A stretch of DNA of 64,000 nucleotides from the NCBI RefSeq assembly GCF_000143415.4, contig NW_003314367.1, positions 519,464 to 583,463 on the forward strand. Direction: 5' to 3'. The DNA comes from Selaginella moellendorffii. Taxonomy: Eukaryota > Streptophyta > Lycopodiopsida > Selaginellales > Selaginellaceae. Every line of letters starts with the position of its first letter. The stretch's first letter is position 1. Below, piece after piece: positions 11,615-18,292 of this stretch. The notes beneath the pieces were generated by a model that worked only from the letters and a program-made list of their open reading frames with translations, was not told the origin of the DNA and made no database searches. The translations under genes were made by a program, and so were the position numbers.

Positions 11615-11747
11615 TTTCTTTTGGATTTCGCGTGCATGCAGTCCGAGGAATGATGACGTTGCGGATTTCTTTTGGATTTTGCGTGCTTGCATGCGCGCGG
11701 CAATCCAGAAATTAATGGTGGCGCCCAAGTCCGAGGAATGATGACGT
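11615..11747. repeat. Two nested direct repeats in the intergenic region
   Basis: AGTCCGAGGAATGATGACGT occurs at 11640-11659 and again at 11728-11747. TTTCTTTTGGATTT-GCGTGC occurs at 11615-11635 and 11666-11686 with one base changed. These may be binding sites or remains of a local duplication. Confidence 0.7.
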
Positions 11748-11804
11748 GGCGGGATTACCAACCGTTGTGACATTTCGCGCGTGTGAGGTTAGGTTTTGGA
11801 TTTT

Positions 11805-12010
11805 GCTTCGTACTCGTGCTCACACACTCGCGCTCGTGCTCGCACACTCGCGCTCACGCTCGCATCACACTCGCGCTCGCATCGCGCTCCCACTCGCGAT
11901 CACGCTCACATTCGCGCTCATCTACCTTCTCTACAGGTTTCTCGTGTGCATCGGCGTCCACTCGCGCTTGCATCACACTCGCGCTTGCATCGCGCTCGTG
12001 TGCATCGGCG
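11805..12010. repeat. CTCGCG/CTCACG-type CpG-rich repeat just upstream of gene 2
   Basis: About 200 bp of imperfect short repeats (ACTCGCGCTCGC, GCTCACGCTCGCAT and variants), on a strand nearly devoid of G outside CG. It lies 215-420 bp before the gene 2 start codon and mirrors the CGCTCGCA repeat upstream of gene 1. A CpG-island-like core promoter or methylation target is possible. Confidence 0.6.
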
Positions 12011-12227
12011 TCCACTTCAAGACACACCCAGTTTGTAACTTTGCCGCCAACTCCGCCGCCCACTCCGCCACCCACACGCAGCCCACTTGGCGTCCCGGGA
12101 GATTTCAGTGCCACTCTCCAACTGTAAGTGGCAGAGTAGCCTTGCTGCTACGATCCGCTGCACACACAGTGCACATTCGCTAGCGAGTCCGGCCTTGATT
12201 GTCACGGCCTCCATTCGACTTCAAATG

Positions 12228-12466
12228 GTAAGTCTTTTAGGCCAAGTAGAAAATGGCATGAGGCCACATGCCATTCAGTAGCAACATTGGCATGCACCGA
12301 TTGGGCTCTCGAGTGCAGTCCGGTTACAGATGGCGTGTAGCCTCACGCCATCTTAGGATGCAGCCTCAAGACATCTGATGCAGTGGTGAATGGCGTGTGG
12401 CCTCACGTTATTTCCAGCTGCTAGCTTGTCATCTGTCAGCTCTAATTGTTATGCATTTCTGAACAG
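12228..12466 (+). other. Intron 1 of gene 2, 239 nt, carrying three palindromes
   Basis: ATG/GTAAGT at the donor and TGAACAG/GCGAGG at the acceptor give M-ARNCVILPA. Palindromes lie at 12253-12274, 12330-12351 and 12390-12411. A second possible acceptor (CATTCAG, ends 12278) lies four bases after the first palindrome. Confidence 0.55.
12253..12411. repeat. Three 22-bp palindromes in intron 1 of gene 2
   Basis: Copies at 12253-12274, 12330-12351 and 12390-12411. The first has CA/TG in both arms, the second CG in both arms, so CpG-to-TpG change explains much of the variation between copies. Confidence 0.85.
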
Positions 12467-13645
12467 GCGAGGAATTGCGTTATTCTTCCAGCCACTGTCA
12501 ATGTGGATGCAGAGAAGGGGGAGGAGCTCACCAGTTGGACTTTCGGGATGGAAGGCGAGGATTTGATGCTGTACAACACAGATGGTAGGAGAAAAGAATG
12601 CATGGGGATCCTCATCCAAGTGACAGACACTCCATGCAGTTCCATGCAAGAATATGGACTGGCACTTGTGGTAGAGACAGCGTCCGCCTTCAAGATCCAC
12701 CTTGCACATCCTAGCGGCTTCCCGGAGGGGGGCAGCAGCTATGAGGAATTCCTAGAGGGAGCTAGGGAGAGGTTGTCCAGGAGGCCCACAATTTCAAAGA
12801 CGCTGCGGGTCTATGAAGATCACATGGAATCCACGGACCTCACCTACGGCGATGTTCAAAAACTATATTCCAACATTGAGCCGTTGAGAGTGCCTCCAGT
12901 TCGCGAAGCGAAGGGGAAGGGGGTCGATCTGGAAACTACCCCGAAGCAGAAAAGGGTGGTCAAGCTCAAGCCGACGTCCGACTCTGCTGCTCCAAAAAAG
13001 AAGCTACTCGGTGATGCCATTGCCTCGGGTTCAAACACTACACCCACCAAAAAGAAGAGCCGCAAAGAGTAGAAAGAGCAAGAAGAGGCAGCAAAAATCG
13101 TCGCAGATAATAGTACTTGTTACTATTCCAACAAAGTATATACAATCGACGTGAGCCGTATCGACATCCAAAGCAAATACAACCACAGGCTAGTATCTGA
13201 TGAGTGGGTGGAGAAACTGAAGCAGAAGATGCTGGCAAGTCCAGTAACACCCGACATTGCAGACATGATCCCCTACTACCGAACAATGAAGGGCGAGACG
13301 AGGTTTCCAGACTTGATCAATAGGAAGGTGTTGGACGATCAGAACATCCGGTTCTATGCCGTCTCTGGGCAGCATTCTAGCTTGGCAATGCAACAGATAG
13401 TTGTGGATATTATGGTGGGCGAGGAGGTGAAGAAAGTCTTCAAGACAAGAGTTGTCCGCCTGATAAAAGGCAACTCGCCCCTCCGATCTATCATATACAT
13501 CTCCCACACGCAAAATGTGAAGCAAGAAACGTGCTACAAATCAGGTCTGCACGAGACATTGGCACGAACACAGAAGCTCTGGGTTCAACTGAAGAAGCCA
13601 CAAAAACCAGGACAAGGACGTGCACTAGCAACTAGCGCCTGGCAG

Positions 13646-13699
13646 GTAAGCCTCGTTGCATGTGGCATAGCATGTGGCCTCACGCCATTTCCATTGCAG
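13646..13699 (+). other. Intron 2 of gene 2, 54 nt, with a palindrome
   Basis: GGCAG/GTAAGC at the donor and CATTGCAG/GAATTC at the acceptor. Its length is a multiple of three and it has no stop, so the frame also reads through it (retention would add 18 residues). The palindrome is at 13667-13688, ending 11 nt before the exon. Confidence 0.6.
13667..13688. repeat. 22-bp palindrome inside intron 2
   Basis: Arms ATAGCATG and CACGCCAT around TGGCCT. It occupies 22 of the 54 intron bases. Confidence 0.85.
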
Positions 13700-15008
13700 G
13701 AATTCTCGAGTCTTCTCTTGAAAACACTGGGGGTCAATGACACACTCAGCATCCATAACATTCTACTCGCGACAAAAGTTGTTTTTGACAAATGGGTAGA
13801 TGTGCTGAGGAGGTACCATAACGGGGAGTTGCTAAACTCAATGGGTGTGAAGGACGGCCGGAAGCCCAATGATTTGAAGCTCAACGCCTTGCGTTTCTCG
13901 CGGTCTCTAGACGACGACGACCTTCTGACAATGACTAATGCTCTTCTACGTGGTGAGGTAATCTTCAACAAGACCAAAATGACTCCCGGCCATATTGTGA
14001 CATACGAGGACTTGTGCACGACTCTGAGAGCTCGTGCGCTATTGAAGGATTGGATCTTCGAGCAAGTGGCCGTGGAGAGGGTGAGCATCGACACCACGCA
14101 AGAGATGATGGAAGAGCTGGAGTTGTCAAATGAAGACATCGACGACTACGTGAAGGGGGCCCCCAAGTTCATCGATCTGCTGCGGGATGCCACGAAAAGT
14201 AAAGCTGAGAAGTTAGATCAGTATCCAAATTTCATTAAGAGGGATGTCGACCGCCGGCTTCAGAAACAGCTCGACCCCGCAGCAGAGGCCTATCGAGAAC
14301 CTTACCGGGTATACATGAATTCGGATGAGGATCAAAGGTGGAGGAGCATCGTTTCCCGCGGAGATGAGCAGGTAGGGAAAATCTTTTGTGTGATGGACTT
14401 CACAAACGAAGAGATCACTCATGCAGACGAAGTCAGCTCCATCATTGACTTAATGGTGGGACTTGCGAAGGTGGAATCTTCAGTCCACTATATGATCTAC
14501 GACTCCGAATCCTATCACAAGTTCTGGAAGGCCTTGAACGAGGTGAAGGCTCGGTTGAAAGGCGAGGAGATGCGGGAGATCCATGGGATAATGGCTAAGA
14601 AGAAGATACTGACGAATGTCCGCATCTTCACACTCGCCCTTGTTATTGGTCCTGCAGCAGAGTGGGACTGGAGTGACTTCCCAGCTTCGTTCGACAAGGC
14701 CGATCGAATTGATCTGAGGGAGGTCAATTTACCCGTGCCTGAGGAACTGAAGACGGCTATGGAGCTTTCGAATCCAAAGAAAGCTCCAGGTGCAGCATGG
14801 GAAATGCTCAGCTGGGTCTTCAACGCAATAGCGGGTGACTCCAAGGGCAAATGCGTTGTTGAGTACAACTGCGGCGGACTATTCTTTCGAGCCACACTAC
14901 TCAAGGGTGTCCCGTGTGTTGCGGTGACAAACTCCATTGAAGAGGTGACTTCAATGGAGCATATAATTACAGTTGCCAAAGAAAAACAGTATCTTCTCTG
15001 CGAACCTG

Positions 15009-15058
15009 GTGAGTACGCACTTTAAGTTTAAATGTTATCTCACAAGCTCTATATGCAG
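15009..15058 (+). other. Intron 3 of gene 2, 50 nt, no palindrome
   Basis: CCTG/GTGAGT ... ATGCAG/GAGCG, phase 1. Removal joins LLCEPG to AWPPPDAET and avoids the stop at about 15023. Confidence 0.6.
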
Positions 15059-15133
15059 GAGCGTGGCCACCCCCAGATGCTGAAACGGCGTTAACAGCTA
15101 CTGATGTTAGGCCGAGCTCACAACCTGCACAAG

Positions 15134-15171
15134 GTAAGGTCACGTGAGGCCTCACACCATTTTGATTATAG
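15134..15171 (+). other. Intron 4 of gene 2, 38 nt, mostly palindrome
   Basis: CAAG/GTAAGG ... GATTATAG/ATCG, phase 1. Of 38 bases, 22 are the palindrome (15139-15160). This is well below the usual minimum for plant introns. Confidence 0.55.
15139..15160. repeat. 22-bp palindrome inside intron 4
   Basis: A variant with arms GTCACGTG and CTCACACCAT around AGGC; it ends 11 nt before the 3' splice site. Confidence 0.7.
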
Positions 15172-15261
15172 ATCGTTGTGAATATTCAGACACGAGGACT
15201 GAAAAGCGCACTGGTGGCGCGTCGAAGAAGGACAAACAGACAAGCAATAGGAAAAAAGGAG

Positions 15262-15310
15262 GTACAAATTATATTTGCAATGGCGTGTGGTCTCATGCCA
15301 TTCCTTGCAG
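15262..15310 (+). other. Intron 5 of gene 2, 49 nt, with a palindrome
   Basis: GGAG/GTACAA ... CCTTGCAG/GAGAC, phase 1. The palindrome at 15280-15301 ends 9 nt before the exon. Confidence 0.58.
15280..15301. repeat. 22-bp palindrome inside intron 5
   Basis: Arms ATGGCGTG and CATGCCAT, centre TGGTCT; one arm keeps CG where the other has TG. Confidence 0.85.
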
Positions 15311-15454
15311 GAGACACTTCTTCAAAGGCAAAATAGGCAAGCACCAGCCAAGCTCAAACTGACAGTGGTCATAAAAAGCGAAAGCACGTTGGACAGTCGT
15401 CGGGATCAGAGGCGTTTGATTCGAAAAGGAAGAAGGGCAACGAAAAGATGATAG

Positions 15455-15501
15455 GTAATGCCTTGCGGTTATGGCGTGTGTGCTCATGCCATTCATTGTA
15501 G
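15455..15501 (+). other. Intron 6 of gene 2, 47 nt, with a palindrome
   Basis: ATAG/GTAATG ... CATTGTAG/ATCAAG, phase 1. The palindrome at 15471-15492 ends 9 nt before the exon. Confidence 0.58.
15471..15492. repeat. 22-bp palindrome inside intron 6
   Basis: Arms ATGGCGTG and CATGCCAT with a changed centre (TGTGCT). Confidence 0.85.
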
Positions 15502-16068
15502 ATCAAGGGCTGAGTGAAAGGAGCCAGTCACCACCTCCTGACTCAGATTCCTATGGCGGACTCCCCTTCCCCAATCTCAATGGAGAGGTACAATGGATGA
15601 GGGATGCTTTTCAAGTCAGGGCCACGTTTTTCTCATCTCGTCGTCTTCGAAGGGTGCAAGAACGTGTAGAAACCATGTTAAGACAGTCAGGTGAGGATAC
15701 GGTCCTAGGTCAAGCACTAAAACAGGCTATGGATGTCTTGTATTTTGAGATGGAGACTCAGCCAGATGATTTTCCCAAGATGGTCCTGGAAGAACAAGCC
15801 ATCCAGCCTGAGTAGCCTATGGAAGAAATGCAGGAGGGGGATGAGGAGCCAGAGAAAGATAATGAGCAGGAAGAGCAGAAGGACGAAGAGGAGGACAAAG
15901 AAGAGGAGGACGAAGAAGAGGAGGACGAAGAAGAGGAGGACGAAGAGGACTTGGATGGTCCTCACAATGGTGACAATCACAATAACGACGATGACGATGA
16001 TGACGACGATGGCCAACCTGAGGTGGCCAAAGAGCAGCGGAGGAAGGTCATACAAGACAAACCATCAG

Positions 16069-16189
16069 GTAAATAATAGTACATCCATTCCTAACCTTTT
16101 ACCATTTCTAACATTGTCCATGTAGGTCGCAGAAGAAATGGTAAGTAGAGATTATTCAGTTGAATTAAGATACAAACTCTAGCCTTTAG
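16069..16189 (+). other. Introns 7 and 8 of gene 2 flanking a 15-nt microexon
   Basis: Intron 7 is 16069-16125 (57 nt, TCAG/GTAAAT ... CATGTAG/GTCGC). Intron 8 is 16141-16189 (49 nt, AATG/GTAAGT ... CTTTAG/TGTCG). Between them the 15-nt exon 16126-16140 codes for a short RRN stretch. Both introns are phase 1 and lack the palindrome. Confidence 0.5.
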
Positions 16190-16297
16190 TGTCGAGGAAG
16201 GATAGTGCCAAGCAAGGGTCGAAACGTATGTCCAATCCTTCGGAATCAGTAGTGCGCCCAAGTGATATCGGTCCTAGTTCCTCAATAGCAGTTGATG

Positions 16298-16344
16298 GTA
16301 AATACAGTATAGTCAATTCAATGTGCTAATGAGTTTGTTTTTAG
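16298..16344 (+). other. Intron 9 of gene 2, 47 nt
   Basis: GATG/GTAAAT ... GTTTTTAG/TAGCC, phase 1, T-rich acceptor, no palindrome. Confidence 0.55.
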
Positions 16345-16724
16345 TAGCCAGTAGGGAGGATACCATCTCAATCGAAGGGAGATATTTGGACATGCATATA
16401 GATCCGCCAGTGGACTCTACTTGCCTGCAAGAATCATCAGAGCTGGTGGAGGCTACTATCCATATCAACGCCAAGCAAGCTGACCACGCTCCACTTGATG
16501 CTGCCCATACCATTGAGTCAATCTTGTCCACGTATCCAACTGACGGTGACCAGGCGCCATTGGACCCGCATGAGGCCGCCCCAGCCGCCGAGCCGGTCGT
16601 ATCCTCATTTCCAACGGACTCAACGTGTGCCCAATCGTCTGACTACGCGCCGTTGGAACCTCCCTACACCACCCCTGCTGCCTGTTCGGTCATGTCCACT
16701 TTGCCAACGGAGGCACCAGCTGAA

Positions 16725-16746
16725 ATGGCGTGTGATCACACGCCAT
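16725..16746. repeat. Perfect 22-bp palindrome inside gene 2 coding sequence
   Basis: Arms ATGGCGTGTGA and TCACACGCCAT are exact reverse complements. It is read in frame as MACDHTP in a Pro-rich repeat region. It is the only copy that is perfectly symmetric over all 22 bases. Confidence 0.92.
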
Positions 16747-16799
16747 CGAAACCACCCCATGCCACTGTTGAGCCAGTTGTACCAGAGTCTACAGCTGAA

Positions 16800-16821
16800 A
16801 TGGCATGTGCCCACATGCCAT
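16800..16821. repeat. Second exonic 22-bp palindrome in gene 2
   Basis: Arms ATGGCATG and CATGCCAT around TGCCCA, in frame as MACAHMP. With the preceding copy it gives a repeated AEMAC-H-PS peptide spaced 25 residues apart, so the palindrome may have been copied with a protein repeat. Confidence 0.9.
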
Positions 16822-16932
16822 CGGATGCGATTGACCCCACATTGTAGAGGAGAGTATTTCCGCCCTTCACGTTTCCTCGACCAAAACCCTCTGAACGACC
16901 ATCGGGAGCACCATTCGCTAATATTGTAGATG

Positions 16933-16979
16933 GTAAAATTGACTTGTACCATTTTTTATGCTGACGCATTTCATTTCAG
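16933..16979 (+). other. Intron 10 of gene 2, 47 nt
   Basis: GATG/GTAAAA ... CATTTCAG/AGTCAC, phase 1. Removal joins the Pro-rich part to the HAD domain (NIVDESRQKYYIVFDLNG), which supports one continuous gene. Confidence 0.55.
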
Positions 16980-17874
16980 AGTCACGGCAAAAGTACTATA
17001 TCGTTTTTGATCTGAACGGTGTCCTTTTCTCCCATGAGCGTGGCTCGTCCTCGAATGTCACTGCACCCTCCAAAGCCTGCGGTCGCAAGTTGGTCAAAAG
17101 AGACAGATTCACATTAATCACACGGGAGAAACTGTGGGATCTAATAATGACCATGCGACACTTAAAACAGAGGGCCGGGTTCAATTTGCAATTGGGAGTT
17201 TGGACATCCATGATGCGCCACAATGCATTAACGTTGCTACAGATGATGCACGATCAGACGCAAGTAATATTACCATTTGACTTTCTCCTAACGCAGGAGG
17301 ATTGCTTGACTATGGTCCATGTGAGGGGTAGCAAGCCCATCTTCGTCAAGCCAGAGGCTGTAGTGATGAACCGGACTGCTAGGTCAAGTGAAATCCTCAT
17401 TATCGATGACTCGCCGATTAAAACTGCAGCGAACACGCACACATATGCAGTGCACCCCATCTCTTGCAGTATGGAAACTAGGGAGAAGAAACCGTATGTT
17501 CTGGGGGACCTTGCAAAACGGCTTGAAGCGATGGTGATAGAGAACCGGCCAATCCAGGAGGTGGCTGCAGAAATCAACCAAATGGTAGATGGAACGGTAT
17601 ATCAGAAGCCATTTGATCAGACAGACACCAGTCATCATTTATGGCATGTATATTGTCTAGCCAAGCACTATCCGCATCTCCATAATCTGCTCAATCGGAT
17701 GGGTTCTTCGACCACTGAACATGAGTGTGGACGTATTAGAGAAGAGATGGCATTACTATTGGGTTTAAATCCTGATAGCGTGGAGAGATGAAATTCCAAG
17801 ATTATTGTATAGGCGTTGGAGGCAAAAAATAACAGTCTAAGATGGCATGTATTTATTTAAAAATGTAACTTATT

Positions 17875-17896
17875 ATGGCATGGGGTTCCATGCCAT
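17875..17896. repeat. 22-bp palindrome 3' of gene 2
   Basis: Arms ATGGCATG and CATGCCAT, centre GGGTTC. Its position after the stop mirrors the copy after the gene 1 stop. Confidence 0.85.
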
Positions 17897-18166
17897 TGTA
17901 TTAATATTAAAAGACAATTCTTTGAGAGGATTTGCATTATACTAGAAGTGTTACAGCATGTTATTGGAAGTCTACGAAATTGTTTTATTAATAAGGGGAA
18001 AGTAAAGATTGAATGGGGACTTGGGCTCCACCTAGACTCGGAGCAACTGAGCCAATATTAAAAGGATGGAAAGAAATTGGACGACGATGACAAGGAGAAG
18101 AGAGAGGTGAAGCAGTGGCAGGGGGAGGAGAAGTGATTGAGTAGACATTTCCTTGTTTAAAATAAA

Positions 18167-18188
18167 ATGGCATGTGCTTCAATGCAGT
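18167..18188. repeat. Rightmost, degraded 22-bp palindrome
   Basis: The left arm ATGGCATGTG is intact; the right arm is decayed (CAATGCAGT). It is the last copy seen in the window. Confidence 0.55.
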
Positions 18189-18292
18189 TGAATTTTGTTA
18201 TATTTATATACTATATAAAGGTTTGGAAACCTTATTTTACAAGTGGGATAATGACAATTCCCACTTTAATGAAATAGAGCTTCCTTTAAGAA

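Larger units (their letters stand above)
12225..17791 (+). pseudogene. Gene 2: 11-exon ParB-like / HAD-phosphatase-like protein of 1,629 residues, broken by four TAG stops
   Basis: Exons: 12225-12227, 12467-13645, 13700-15008, 15059-15133, 15172-15261, 15311-15454, 15502-16068, 16126-16140, 16190-16297, 16345-16932, 16980-17791; total 4,890 nt. All ten introns have GT/AG ends; eight are phase 1. The start ATG is split from GCG AGG by intron 1. Residues 1-200 are unrecognised and end in a Lys-rich tail (KKKSRKE), a possible nuclear signal. Residues about 225-345 look like a ParB N-terminal domain (VSRIDIQSKYNHR, then FYAVSGQHSSLAMQQI). The middle (350-850) is unrecognised; CVVEYNCGGLFF could be a methyltransferase motif I, which is weak. 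An acidic DEEEEDEEEE tract and Pro-rich repeats follow. Residues about 1365-1560 match FCP1/NIF-type HAD domains (VFDLNGVL, then ILIIDDSP). TAG stops lie at 13070, 15334, 15813 and 16845. No frameshift is seen. It could also be several fused or adjacent genes. Confidence 0.68.
7100..18190. mobile_element. Candidate large two-gene DNA mobile element marked by 22 copies of a 22-bp palindrome
   Basis: This block differs from both flanks: higher GC, dense long reading frames, no LTR sequence, and 22 copies of one 22-bp near-palindrome that I did not see elsewhere in the window. It contains two divergent genes: a DDE-like (DUF7869-type) transposase on the minus strand and a long ParB-like plus HAD-domain gene on the plus strand. 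A divergent transposase/accessory pair recalls autonomous plant DNA transposons such as MuDR, but neither gene is a family member of those that I recognise. The outermost palindromes (7111 and 18167) lie just inside Ty3/Gypsy relics on each side. I could not find terminal inverted repeats or a target-site duplication, so the exact ends are unknown. An endogenised viral fragment is an alternative reading. Confidence 0.6.
17792..18290 (+). other. 3' flank of gene 2 with two palindromes and the right edge of the island
   Basis: No coding frame. A palindrome copy lies at 17875-17896, about 85 bp after the stop codon, and a degraded copy at 18167-18188. AATAAA at 18161-18166 stands directly before the latter and could be a poly(A) signal. 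Two short hairpins follow near 18221-18270 (AGGTTTGGAAACCT and AAGTGGGA...TCCCACTT). The DNA changes to a Ty3/Gypsy RT fragment at about 18293. Confidence 0.55.

Noticed and set aside
11746-12183. Overlapping open frames in the CpG-rich repeat before gene 2
   Set aside because: Several frames and both strands are open at once through a low-complexity repeat; no start context or domain.
15717-16055. Minus-strand Leu/Val-rich membrane-like frame
   Set aside because: It is the antisense of the GAGGACGAAGAA acidic repeat of gene 2.
12225-17791. Stop-codon reassignment (TAG or all stops read as sense)
   Set aside because: Gene 1 on the same element uses TAA and TGA as interruptions, and retrotransposon relics in the window have C-to-T stops too, so general deamination is simpler. 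Not fully excluded.
7111-18188. CRISPR array
   Set aside because: The 22-bp repeats are palindromic, irregularly spaced, and lie in introns, exons and flanks of eukaryotic-type genes; no cas genes.
7100-18190. Endogenous giant-virus fragment
   Set aside because: Palindromes, a HAD domain and a ParB-like domain would allow it, but there is no viral capsid, polymerase or packaging gene, and gene 1 is transposase-like. Kept only as an alternative.
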